Positions 1 to 9,500 of a stretch of DNA of 64,000 nucleotides are shown one piece after another. The DNA lies in contig NZ_JH636434.1 in NCBI RefSeq assembly GCF_000255655.1, positions 540,896 through 604,895 on the forward strand, written 5' to 3'. The position numbers were made by a program, and so were the translations under genes. Position 1 is the first letter of the stretch. Every line of letters begins with the position of its first letter. A model generated the notes under the pieces. The model made no database searches and had not been told where the DNA came from. It saw nothing but the letters and a program-made list of their open reading frames with translations. The stretch comes from Schlesneria paludicola DSM 18645. Its GTDB lineage: Bacteria; Planctomycetota; Planctomycetia; Planctomycetales; Planctomycetaceae.

Positions 1-269
1 ATCTGCGGATCATCTGTCAGCACGGAATTCCCAATCAACACGATCCCGTCTTGAAGGACTATTCCGCCGTGATGCGTGGTGCCAAAGAGGCCACGGACGA
101 AAAAGAGATTCAATGGGTGACGGAATATCAGGGCTCGCTGAAGATCAAGACGGATAGTGACCTCACCGATGAAGTCGGCGAATGTCCACTTCGCGTGATC
201 GATCGACCTGACGGTCGCAAGTCCTCCTGGAGCTTCCGGGTGGTCCTGTTGCCCGATATCTCGCCTTGA
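1..269 (+). CDS. C-terminal part of an unrecognised protein (5' end outside window)
   Basis: A frame is open from position 3 (the first base of a complete codon) to a TGA at 267-269, giving about 88 residues with no need for an internal start. The peptide is mixed alpha/beta in character, rich in charged residues, and ends in a hydrophobic segment (VVLLPDIS). I see no motif that names a family. The open frame to the window edge and balanced composition make a real C-terminus likely. What lies upstream cannot be seen. Confidence 0.55.
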   Translation, partial: LRIICQHGIPNQHDPVLKDYSAVMRGAKEATDEKEIQWVTEYQGSLKIKTDSDLTDEVGECPLRVIDRPDGRKSSWSFRVVLLPDISP

Positions 270-663
270 AAGCCGGCCTTTCCTGTGTCGGCAGAAATCG
301 CCGACGCGAACATTCTGAGATCTTCGACTGGGAACTTCGGGATGCGTCGCGAACTTCTCGAATGTCGCGAGTGTCCCGAAATCAGAATCCCTGTCGATCG
401 TCATCGTCGCCAGTGACGTGGGGACTTCCCGCGTCCATCATGCCGGTCGCAACGAATGAGGCTTGCTCATAAACGCGTAAGAAGGTCCGCCGGAATTTGT
501 TTCCGGTGGCGCTGGCGGTTACAATCCACGGCTTGCCCGAATACGTTTTCATGAAATCGATCGGCCTTTCTCGTCGATGTGAACAGGGACAACCCTTTGT
601 CCCAAGATTGGCCTTGTACGTGAACTTGCGTCTGTTCTCCTGAATTGTACTTGAAGGTTGACT
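270..663. other. Intergenic region upstream of trpB
   Basis: About 390 bases without a convincing gene; the short frames here have no family character. It contains a hairpin at 487-509 (9-bp stem with one G-T pair, 5-base loop). The hairpin is not followed by a T run, so it is not a standard terminator. The region must hold the trpBA promoter, but I could not pick boxes with confidence. No Trp-rich leader peptide was evident. Confidence 0.5.
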
Positions 664-1905
664 ATGTCAGTTGCTTCGTCCAAAGCTCCGTCTTCAACGC
701 TCGGCCCTGCGACGTCTCAAGTCCCCGACGCCGAAGGCCGGTTTGGAGAATTCGGACGACGGTTTGTCCCGGAAACTCTGATGCACGCTCTAGAAGAGCT
801 CACAGTGGAGTATGCCAAGGCCAAAGCCGATCCAGAGTTCCAAAAGCAACTGGACGGATTGCTACGAACATTCGTCGGTCGCCCCAATCCTCTGTATTTC
901 GCCGAGCGTTTGACCAAGGAATGTGGTGGAGCCCAGATCTACTTCAAACGTGAAGATTTGAATCATACGGGCGCTCACAAGATCAATAACACCATCGGTC
1001 AGACGCTGCTGACGCTTCGGATGGGAAAGAAACGAGTCATCGCGGAGACAGGTGCCGGACAGCATGGGGTCGCGACGGCCACCGCCTGTGCGCGATTCGG
1101 TTTGCCATGCGTCGTGTATATGGGTGAAGAAGACATTCGTCGACAGAAACTCAATGTCTTCATCATGCGCACCATGGGGGCCGAAGTACGACCGGTGACA
1201 AGTGGATCGCGGACGCTGCGTGATGCCATCAATGAAGCGATGCGTGACTGGATGGCGTCTGTCGACGACACGCATTACATCCTGGGCTCGGTCGTGGGGC
1301 CGCATCCGTTTCCCATGATCGTACGTGACTTTCAGTCGGTCATCGGACGTGAATCGCGAGCACAATGCCTGGAAACGACAGGACGCCTTCCCAGCGAAGT
1401 CGTGGCCTGCGTCGGGGGCGGCTCAAATTCAGCCGGGATGTTCTACCCGTTCGTCGACGATACGGATGTCGAACTGACCGGAGTGGAGCCCGGTGGACGC
1501 GGTCCCAAACCCGGTGATCACGCCGGTACGCTGTCGTACGGCAGTAAAGGGATCCTTCACGGCACCTATAGCTACGTCCTGCAGGATGCGGACGGTCAAA
1601 CATCCGATGTGCACTCCATTTCCGCGGGGCTCGACTATCCCGGTGTCGGGCCAGAGCACGCCTATTGGAAAGATACCGGTCGCGTGCGGTATCTCACCAT
1701 TGGCGACGAACAGGCACTCGCAACCGTCCGCCACGTGGCTCGGACCGAAGGGATCCTTCCCGCCCTCGAGAGTTCGCACGCCATTGCTTATGCCCTGGAT
1801 CGTGCCAAACAGCGGCCTGCGTCCGACATCATCGTGGTTTGTCTGTCGGGACGCGGAGATAAAGACGTCAACGAGGTGGCCCGCCTGACGGGACAAGAGC
1901 TCTAA
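664..1905 (+). CDS. trpB: Tryptophan synthase beta chain
   Basis: PLP enzyme that joins indole and serine into tryptophan in the cytoplasm as part of the alpha2-beta2 TrpAB complex. The protein is 413 residues from the ATG at 664, which has GAAGG about 7 bases upstream; a TTG at 658 in the same frame is less likely. Visible hallmarks are the PLP lysine K106 in H-K-I-N-N, the phosphate-binding G-G-G-S-N segment near residue 260 and the C-terminal S-G-R-G-D-K-D. Length is normal for the family (about 400). trpA follows 63 bases downstream on the same strand, so the pair is probably one transcript. Identification is firm. Confidence 0.97.
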   Translation: MSVASSKAPSSTLGPATSQVPDAEGRFGEFGRRFVPETLMHALEELTVEYAKAKADPEFQKQLDGLLRTFVGRPNPLYFAERLTKECGGAQIYFKREDLNHTGAHKINNTIGQTLLTLRMGKKRVIAETGAGQHGVATATACARFGLPCVVYMGEEDIRRQKLNVFIMRTMGAEVRPVTSGSRTLRDAINEAMRDWMASVDDTHYILGSVVGPHPFPMIVRDFQSVIGRESRAQCLETTGRLPSEVVACVGGGSNSAGMFYPFVDDTDVELTGVEPGGRGPKPGDHAGTLSYGSKGILHGTYSYVLQDADGQTSDVHSISAGLDYPGVGPEHAYWKDTGRVRYLTIGDEQALATVRHVARTEGILPALESSHAIAYALDRAKQRPASDIIVVCLSGRGDKDVNEVARLTGQEL

Positions 1906-1968
1906 GAGACCTCGCCCGCCATTCGTCGAGACTCATTTTCAACACGCTCGAACTGCTGAAAGCCTACT

Positions 1969-2790
1969 GTGTCCGAAGCCACCCGAATCGCGTCGACATT
2001 CTCTGCACTCAAATCTGCCGACCGCATGGCGTTCATGCCTTTTATCGCGGCAGGCGACCCGGATGTGGCGACCACAGCCAAAATCCTGCGTGAACTGGCA
2101 TCGGCAGGGGCCGACTTGATCGAGATCGGGTTTCCCTACAGTGATCCGATCGCGGATGGTCCGGTGATTCAGGCCTCATACACGCGTGCTCTGTCAAAGC
2201 AGGTCAAGCTCAAAGAGATCTTTGAGATGCTGTCCTCGGTCAGTGGCGAAATTTCTGCTCCGCTGGTCGGCATGGTCTCGTACGCAATTATTTTCCGATA
2301 TGGGACTGAAAACTTCGTCAAACAGGCACGTTCATCCGGCCTGGCGGGACTGATCGTGCCTGATCTACCCGGCGACGAAGCCGCAACATTTGCCGCGATG
2401 ATGGCGAATGAAAAGCTGGATTTAATCCAATTGATCGCCCCGACAACTCCACCAGAACGTGCGGTCAAAATCCTGCAGCGTGCCACCGGATTTGTCTATT
2501 GCATCGCAGTCTCGGGAACAACCGGAGTCCGGAAGGAACTCGCGCCGCATCTGGCCGACATGCTGAAGTCACTTCGATCGCAAACGAACCTGCCCTTGGC
2601 CGTTGGATTTGGAATCAGCGGTCCAGATCAGATCGAGCATCTTCGCGGCAAGGCCGACGGTGTGATTGTTGGCTCGGCCATCGTGAAGCTTCTGGAACCG
2701 CTGTCGGTCGCGGGTACCGACACTACTTCCGTGATCCGATCGGTCGGCGACTTCACGCGATCCCTGGCCAAAGCCGCGCATCGCGAGTGA
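1969..2790 (+). CDS. trpA: Tryptophan synthase alpha chain
   Basis: TIM-barrel lyase that cleaves indole-3-glycerol phosphate to indole and glyceraldehyde 3-phosphate and passes indole to TrpB. It has 273 residues from a GTG start (1969). The catalytic Glu52 lies in I-E-I-G-F-P and Asp63 in D-P-I-A-D-G-P, matching Glu49 and Asp60 of the E. coli enzyme. The phosphate-binding G-F-G-I-S segment follows near residue 212. Length matches the family (about 268). It is the last gene before a strong terminator at 2835-2873. No other trp genes lie in the window. Confidence 0.97.
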   Translation: MSEATRIASTFSALKSADRMAFMPFIAAGDPDVATTAKILRELASAGADLIEIGFPYSDPIADGPVIQASYTRALSKQVKLKEIFEMLSSVSGEISAPLVGMVSYAIIFRYGTENFVKQARSSGLAGLIVPDLPGDEAATFAAMMANEKLDLIQLIAPTTPPERAVKILQRATGFVYCIAVSGTTGVRKELAPHLADMLKSLRSQTNLPLAVGFGISGPDQIEHLRGKADGVIVGSAIVKLLEPLSVAGTDTTSVIRSVGDFTRSLAKAAHRE

Positions 2791-2834
2791 CTGCTTTGCC
2801 GATGGTGCGTCGTTCCACGCATGACAGAGGATTC

Positions 2835-2873
2835 AAGGTTTGAGCCCCGCACAAGTGCCAGGGCTCAAACCTT
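2835..2873. terminator. Intrinsic, probably bidirectional terminator between trpA and the sugar isomerase gene
   Basis: A perfect 13-bp stem (2835-2847 with 2861-2873) encloses a 13-base loop and is followed by TTTT. Flanking ATTC/GAAT bases extend the stem after a 2-base bulge. It sits in the 115-base gap between the convergent trpA (plus) and 2906-3856 (minus), so it can end both transcripts. Confidence 0.85.
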
Positions 2874-2905
2874 TTGAATTATCCAGACGATGCGTGACGT
2901 TTCGA

Positions 2906-3856
2906 TCAAGAAATCAGTCCTCGAAGCGTCTTCAGATGCCGTGGAACCGCGACAAACGGGTCTTCGTCAGACTCGTACTCCAGGACCAGGAAGCCGCGGT
3001 ACGTCGCGTCTTTCAGAATCTTGACCACGCGAGCAAGGTCTGCGGGGGCTTTCTTTCCGCCAGCTACGATGTCGACCTTGACCTGTGCATTGATGGCGTA
3101 CGGGGCAATCTCGATCATGTCGGCATACGGATCGTCCGTATGAAAGTTCCCTCCGTCAAAATTCACGCCGAACCATGGCGACGGCTTCACCGCGCGAATG
3201 ATCTTCAGCATCTGCGCGGGGGTCGACGTGATTCCATGATGATTTTCGAGTGCCAGGCAGACACCCCTTGTCGCGGCATAGTCGAGCGATTGATTGATCG
3301 CGTCAACACACCGCTCGCGTGCCGCGTCTTCGCTGTCGCCTTTGGGGATATTCCCTGCAAAAATGCGAATGACGGGTGCGCCGATCGCGGCGGAATAGTC
3401 GATCCAGTCACGGCACATCTTCAGATTTTCGTCCCGCGCCTCTCCTGGTGGCAAGCAGAAGTCATTGCCAATGGCGGTCCCCGAAATATCCAGTCCCAGC
3501 CGGAACGTTCGCTCTTTCAGACTCATCAGATACTCATTCGTGATCTCTTTCGGAAAGTAGTACGCCGTCAGTTCGGTTCCGTCGAGGTCATGTTCGGCGC
3601 AGAAATCGATGAACTTCTCCAGCGTATACTTCGCCTGGGCGAGTTGTTCGGGTGTTCCGCGTCGCGTCAGCAACTTTGAGAACGAGTAGGCCGCCAGGCT
3701 GAGCTTCATGTGCGATTTGCCATTTCGCAGCGGTGAATCGGCAGCGGAAAGCGGCCGCTGGGCACCCGCCGTGGCGGCCAATGCCGAGAATCCCGCAATT
3801 CCCTGTCCCATGAATCGTCGGCGTGATAACGAGTGACCAGAATTCCCTGCGTCCAT
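2906..3856 (-). CDS. Tat-exported sugar phosphate isomerase/epimerase-like protein
   Basis: 316 residues. The N-terminus carries a twin-arginine signal (S-R-R-R-F-M-G-Q-G) followed by an Ala-rich hydrophobic stretch, so export in folded form is likely. The rest looks like the xylose-isomerase-like TIM-barrel superfamily (AP endonuclease 2 / IolE type): acidic metal-ligand candidates occur in D-G-T-E-L, A-L-E-N-H-H-G, N-F-D-G-G-N and L-E-Y-E-S. Start chosen at the ATG with AGGAT six bases upstream. Such exported isomerase-like proteins are numerous in planctomycetes, and substrate specificity cannot be read from sequence. It is convergent with trpA and appears to be a single gene. Confidence 0.85.
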   Translation of the reverse strand: MDAGNSGHSLSRRRFMGQGIAGFSALAATAGAQRPLSAADSPLRNGKSHMKLSLAAYSFSKLLTRRGTPEQLAQAKYTLEKFIDFCAEHDLDGTELTAYYFPKEITNEYLMSLKERTFRLGLDISGTAIGNDFCLPPGEARDENLKMCRDWIDYSAAIGAPVIRIFAGNIPKGDSEDAARERCVDAINQSLDYAATRGVCLALENHHGITSTPAQMLKIIRAVKPSPWFGVNFDGGNFHTDDPYADMIEIAPYAINAQVKVDIVAGGKKAPADLARVVKILKDATYRGFLVLEYESDEDPFVAVPRHLKTLRGLIS

Positions 3857-4116
3857 GAATCATCCTGCCAAGTAAAGTCGTGGTGTTTTCATCAGACTGT
3901 ACGCACATGTCCGTCATGGAAAACGGCCCCGGCTTCGTCTTTGGTGATTTCATCAAGGGATCAGCATCGCGGACGAAACCTTGCTTTCCGCGAATATTGT
4001 GGTCGCGTTTTCCTGATGGTGGAAGCGAGTCACTGGAAATGCGCGAGGCGGCCGTTCAAGATGCACATCACATAACAGCAATGATTGGCCGAGACTTTTC
4101 ACCGGGAACTGGCGGA

Positions 4117-4809
4117 ATGACCAACTCGTCTCCGACTCTGGTCGTCGAACAACTGACAAAAGATTATGCGACACCCGCCGGACCGCTCACGATTCTGCGC
4201 GGCTTTGACCTGCAGATGTCACGCGGCGAAGCACTGGCCATCACCGGACCGTCCGGGTCCGGAAAGAGCACCTTGCTATATTTACTCGGTGCACTCGACG
4301 CACCGACGACAGGTCGCATCCGGCTCGAGGGACAGTCTCCCTTTCAGCTCAACGAGAAACAACAGGCCCATTTTCGAAACGCCAAGATCGGATTTGTATT
4401 TCAAGATCACCACTTGCTGCCGCAATGTACGGTGCTCGAGAACGTCTTGATTCCAATGCTCGCGGGGTCGGGTGCGGATGCCCAAGCTGAAACTCGCGCC
4501 CGCCAATTGCTGCAGCGCGTGGGACTCGCCGATCGATTGACACATTATCCATCGCAATTGTCAGGGGGCGAACACCAGCGAGTCGCCGTCTGTCGAGCCC
4601 TCATTAACCAACCCGTGCTGCTGCTGGCCGACGAACCCACCGGAAACCTGGACCCGATCACGGCAGAAAGTGTCGGCTCATTGCTGCTCGACCTCAATCG
4701 CGAACAAAACACCTTGCTGATCTGTGTGACGCACAGCCAGGAACTGGCAAGCCGATTCCCGCGTCATTGTGAATTGAAAGAGGGACGACTCGAAGAACAA
4801 CAGAAGTAA
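4117..4809 (+). CDS. ABC transporter ATP-binding protein, LolD/MacB type
   Basis: 230 residues. Walker A is G-P-S-G-S-G-K-S-T near residue 46, the Q-loop V-F-Q-D-H-H, the ABC signature L-S-G-G-E-H-Q-R, Walker B L-L-L-A-D-E-P-T-G-N-L-D and the switch histidine in V-T-H. The family (LolD, MacB, FtsE) energises FtsX-like permeases in lipoprotein release or efflux. Length equals LolD (about 230) from the ATG at 4117; upstream in-frame codons give a sequence with no ABC character. No permease gene lies next to it, which is unusual, so its partner must be encoded elsewhere or outside the window. The exact substrate is unknown. Confidence 0.9.
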   Translation: MTNSSPTLVVEQLTKDYATPAGPLTILRGFDLQMSRGEALAITGPSGSGKSTLLYLLGALDAPTTGRIRLEGQSPFQLNEKQQAHFRNAKIGFVFQDHHLLPQCTVLENVLIPMLAGSGADAQAETRARQLLQRVGLADRLTHYPSQLSGGEHQRVAVCRALINQPVLLLADEPTGNLDPITAESVGSLLLDLNREQNTLLICVTHSQELASRFPRHCELKEGRLEEQQK

Positions 4810-4891
4810 CTGCGCGTCACAGGCGGCTTTGCGGTCGCATCCTCAAAGCCGCCTGACAGCCGAGACGCGAATTGAAGAAGGGATTCCCACA

Positions 4892-6328
4892 ATGCTCCGC
4901 TGCGTCGCCGTCCTATTGTGCATGCTGCTGCTCTCTGAATCTGTGTTCGCACAAAAAGAGAAACTGTCGGAGAGCATCGTTCGTCGCGAGGCGTCATCCT
5001 GGGACTTGGCGTTGAAAATCTGGGCCTTGGCAGAACCCGGATATCAGGAAATCGAATCGGCGAGACTGCTCGCGGACGTCCTGGAACAGGCCGGTTTTCA
5101 AGTCAAACGCGGCGTCGCGGAAATCCCCACCGCATTCACGGCCACCTTCGGCTCAGGCTCACCCGTGATCGCGATTCTCGGTGAGTACGACGCGTTACCC
5201 GGATTGTCTCAAGAAGCCACGACGGAACGGATGCCGCGCCCGTCTGGTACATACGGACATGCCTGCGGGCACCATCTGTTTGGAGTGGCATCCGCTTCTG
5301 CGGCGATCGCCTTGGCAGAACAGATTGCCGCAAAGCAATTGACGGGCACCGTGCGATTCTATGGCTGTCCTGCGGAAGAGGGCGGTAGCGGAAAAGCCTT
5401 CATGGTGCGCGCGGGACTCTTCCATGATTGCGACGCGGCACTCCATTGGCATCCATCCTCACGAAACACGGCCGGCGATTCGTCGTGCCTCGCACGCGCC
5501 GCCGTCAAATTTCGCTTTCATGGACTAAGTGCGCACGCGGCAGGTTCACCGGAACTCGGACGATCGGCGCTGGACGCCATTGAACTGACCTGTCACGCCT
5601 CGGAACTGATGCGTGAACATACGCCCGATCTGACGCGGATCCACCATGTCATCACCAGCGGAGGCGGTGCCCCCAACGTCGTTCCTGATTTCGCCGAAGT
5701 TTTCTTTTACGTCCGCCATCCCAAGGCGGAAATCGTGCGTGAGCTCTATCCGCGGCTCGTCAAATGTGCCCAGGCCGGTGCGCTCGCCACGGAAACCAAG
5801 CTGGAAGAACAGTATCTCGGCGGGACGATGGAACTGCTGCCCAATGACCGCCTGGCCGAGATTGCACTCGCGAATCTCAAGCAGTTGAACGATCTTAAGT
5901 ACGACGCGACACAGGCCCAATTTGCACAACGCATCAGCGAAACGCTTGCCAGACCACAGCCGCTCGATTCCATCGCTCAGGTCAGCGACACGAGCGGCGA
6001 AGTGGGCAAAGGCTCGACGGATGTCGGAGACGTCTCGTGGGTCATTCCAACCGCAGGTTTCACGACGGCCTGCTTTGTCCCAGGAACCGCATCACACTCC
6101 TGGCAGGCCGTGGCGGCGGGCGGGACAACGATTGGAAAGCAAGGAATGCAACTGGCGGCGCGAACGATGGCGGCGACCGTCTGGGACTTGCTCAAGCAAC
6201 CTGAAATCGTCACCCAGGCAAAGGCCGAGCATGCCAGACGCCTTGCCGGGCGGAAATACGAACCGCTGATCTTACCCAACCAAAAGGCACCGCTTGACTA
6301 CCGCAGAGTCTTGGAAAATCAGCCGTAG
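4892..6328 (+). CDS. Secreted M20-family amidohydrolase, AbgB-like
   Basis: 478 residues from the ATG at 4892, which has a GAAGAAGGGA purine stretch upstream. Residues 1-21 form a signal peptide ending in V-F-A-Q. The body resembles the M20D amidohydrolases such as AbgB (p-aminobenzoyl-glutamate hydrolase subunit B): G-E-Y-D-A-L-P, metal-binding H-A-C-G-H-H, the Glu pair in P-A-E-E-G-G-S-G-K and a dimerisation domain beginning near A-V-K-F-R-F-H-G. These enzymes cleave amide bonds of acyl-amino acids with two metal ions. The export signal suggests a periplasmic substrate. It follows the ABC ATPase by 82 bases, but a functional link is not obvious. Confidence 0.88.
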   Translation: MLRCVAVLLCMLLLSESVFAQKEKLSESIVRREASSWDLALKIWALAEPGYQEIESARLLADVLEQAGFQVKRGVAEIPTAFTATFGSGSPVIAILGEYDALPGLSQEATTERMPRPSGTYGHACGHHLFGVASASAAIALAEQIAAKQLTGTVRFYGCPAEEGGSGKAFMVRAGLFHDCDAALHWHPSSRNTAGDSSCLARAAVKFRFHGLSAHAAGSPELGRSALDAIELTCHASELMREHTPDLTRIHHVITSGGGAPNVVPDFAEVFFYVRHPKAEIVRELYPRLVKCAQAGALATETKLEEQYLGGTMELLPNDRLAEIALANLKQLNDLKYDATQAQFAQRISETLARPQPLDSIAQVSDTSGEVGKGSTDVGDVSWVIPTAGFTTACFVPGTASHSWQAVAAGGTTIGKQGMQLAARTMAATVWDLLKQPEIVTQAKAEHARRLAGRKYEPLILPNQKAPLDYRRVLENQP

Positions 6329-6553
6329 TCGATGTGTCATGACGATGTCGTGGTGTCGGGCGGCGCGACGTCTTGGATATATCGTTGCCATAGAGCAGGG
6401 GCTTCAGCCGGCCACGAACTCAATTCCTCCAGCCGCCGTCCGCCGCGATGCGGTTGTTCCTCGCGAAGTCCGAATTGATTGGTTACCGTGAGCAGCAGAA
6501 ATCTCCTGCGACCGGTCTAGTTATCTGTTTCAACGCATGAAGGTAATTCCGGA

Positions 6554-9500
6554 ATGAAGTGGTCTTTTTGCGCAATTGCCGTTTTGTCGTGTTGGTCGTC
6601 CGTTGCCCTAGCCCAAGCCAAACTGGAACTCAAGCCGGGTGATCACATTTGCATCGTGGGTGGGACTGTCGCCGAACGGATGCAACATTTTGGCAATCTG
6701 GAAGCGCAGATCCACGCCCGATTCCCCAAGCACGAACTGGTCTTTCGCAACCTCGCCTACAGCGGCGACGAGATCACCGGCTTCCGCGACGATACCAAAC
6801 GGCTGCGGTCGCGCGATTTCGGCAGCCATGATCAATGGTTGAGCGGCAATGCGCCCTGCCCGCAACCGACGAAACTGTCGCCGCGGGATGCCGGAAAGAC
6901 TCAAGAAAATCGTTTTGAACTGACCAATACCAAGGCCGATGTCGTCTTTGCGCTCTACGGCTACAACGAATCGTTTGCGGGCCCGGCGGGTCTCGACGCT
7001 TTTCGTCAGAATGTTGACGCGTTTATCAAGCACACCCTTGCGCAGCAGTACAACGGCAAGTCCGCTCCGCGGTTGGTGCTGATTGCACCAATGGCCCACG
7101 AACGTCTCAGTGATCCGAACCTTCCGACCGCAGAACAGGTTGATGTCGCCAATGCGCGCCTCAAGTTGTATGCGGACGCGATGGGCGAAGTGGCAAAGTC
7201 CAATTCGATTCCCTTCGTCGATCTGTTTGCCGCGACCTTGACCGCCGATCGGGCGGCGGTTGGCAATTCCAGTTCTGCTGTGAAGTCGTCAGCTCGTACG
7301 ATCAACGGCATTCACCAGACTCCGCACGGCGATTCGATCATCGCGTCGATCATCACGCAAAGCCTGTTCGGTGCCGGACCGGCGTCCAGCGAAAGCTTCA
7401 AGCCACTGCTGGCTGCCGTCAACGACAAGAATTTCTACTGGTACAACCGCTATCGCGTGACGGACGGCTATTCCACGTACGGTGATCGAGCGTTTCTCAA
7501 GTTTGCCGAAGGGCCGGGCGGCTACGGCGACGGACTTTCAAACTACTCGGTCGCACAGCGCGAATTGATGACGCTCGACGTTCAAACATCCAACCGGGAC
7601 AAGGTTGTCTGGGCCGCCGCGCAAGGAAAAATCATCGCTCCGGTCGACGACAACTTGCCGGAATTCCTTGAGGTTATCTCGAATAAGCCCGGTCCGCTCG
7701 AAGGAGGAAAACACCTATTCCTGTCGGGCGAAGAAGCAATTAGCAAGATGACCACGGCAAAGAATATTAAGGTTGAACTGTTTGCCGACGAAGGCATGTT
7801 TCCCGAGCTGATCAATCCCGTGCAAATGGCGTTCGACACCAAAGGCCGCCTCTGGGTGGCAACGTGGCCGACCTATCCGCACTGGAAGCCGACCACGCAG
7901 ATGAATGACAGTCTGCTGATTCTCGAAGACACCAACAACGATGGCAAGGCGGATCAGTGCAAGACGTTCGCAGGTGACCTGCACAACCCCACCGGATTCG
8001 AGTTCTGGGGCGGGGGAGTTCTGGTCGCACAAGGACCTGATTTACTCTTCTTGAAAGACACCAACGGCGACGACAAATACGACATCAAGGAACGCGTCGT
8101 TCATGGATTCGACACTGCGGACACCCATCACACGATCAATAGTTTCGCCGTCGATCCGGGCGGCGCGATGTACTTTCAGGAAGGGACATTCCACAACTCA
8201 CAAATCGAAACGCCCTGGGGCGGCCCTCGTCGCGTGTCCAACGGAGCCGTCTTCCGCTTCGAACCACGCACTCAAAAGATCGACGTCTATGTGACATACG
8301 GGTTCGCCAACCCACATGGCCACGCCTTCAACGCCTGGGGCCAGGACATCGTTGTCGATGGAACGGGCTCGGTTCCTTACGACGCGACACTGTTTTCCAG
8401 TTACCTGGACTATCCGAACAAGCACGGCGGCACGCCCTCGGTCTACAAGCAACGGACTCGCCCCTGTCCGGCGATCGAATACCTTTCCAGCAGTCATTTT
8501 CCCGAAGAGATGCGAGGCAGCTTGCTGGTCGGTAACGTGATCGGGCTGCAAGGCATTCTGCAATACAAGGTGACGGAAGATGGCGGCAGCTATGGCGCGA
8601 CCGAGTTTCCCGAGGTGCTCATCAGCTCCACCGATCCGCATTTCCGTCCGGCCGACATTGAAACGGCTCCCGATGGGACAATCTATTTCACCGATTGGCA
8701 GAACCCCATCATCGGCCACATGCAGCACAATCTTCGTGACCCCAACCGCGATCGGATTCACGGACGCGTGTACCGCCTGCGTTACGAAGGCCGCGACCTG
8801 ATCAAGCCCGTTCCGATTGCCGGGCAGCCGATCGAAAAGTTGCTGGACGCCCTCAAGAATCCCGATGACAGGGTTCGTAGCCGAGCTCGAATTGAATTGT
8901 CGGCCCGCCCAACTAGCGACGTCATTGCCGCGACGACCAAGTGGCTCGCTGCGGTGGACAAAAACAATCCCAATGCCGAAGAGCATGTCCTCGAAGGCCT
9001 TTGGATTCATCAGCACCACAACGTGATCAATTCGACTCTGCTCGAACAGTGTTTGCGTGCGAAAGATCACCATGTGCGGTCGGCCGCGATCCGCGTCCTG
9101 CAGGCGTGGCGTGATCGCATCAGCAACACGCTCGATCTGCTCAAGCAGGCGGCGGCGGACCCGGCTCCGCGAGTTCGCTTGCAGGCGATGTGGGCGGCCA
9201 GCTTTCTGACACAGGCCGAAGCGACCGAAGTCGTGCTGATTGCACGAGAGAAGCCGGTCGATTCCTTCATCGACTACTTATCCGGTGAAGTCATGCGAAC
9301 GCTTCAGCCCTATATGGACAAAGCCACGGCGGAACATCGCCGCGTTGCCTTTACGACCGAAGCCGGTGCACGGTTCTATCTGAAGAAGTTGTCAAATGAC
9401 CAACTTCTTCACGAAAAGAAAGACAGACTCGTTTTGGCCGAAATCCTCAGCCGTTCTGGCATGCGGGACGAAGATCGCTCGGCCGCGGTCGCAGGACTCG

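Noticed and set aside
487-509. Hairpin before trpB considered as a trp attenuator
   Set aside because: No T run, no alternative pairing that I could establish and no Trp-rich leader peptide in the region.
8198-9073. 291-codon open frame antisense to the 1,709-residue protein
   Set aside because: Lies wholly inside a gene with clear domains; antisense frames of high-G+C genes are often open. No family character in the translation.
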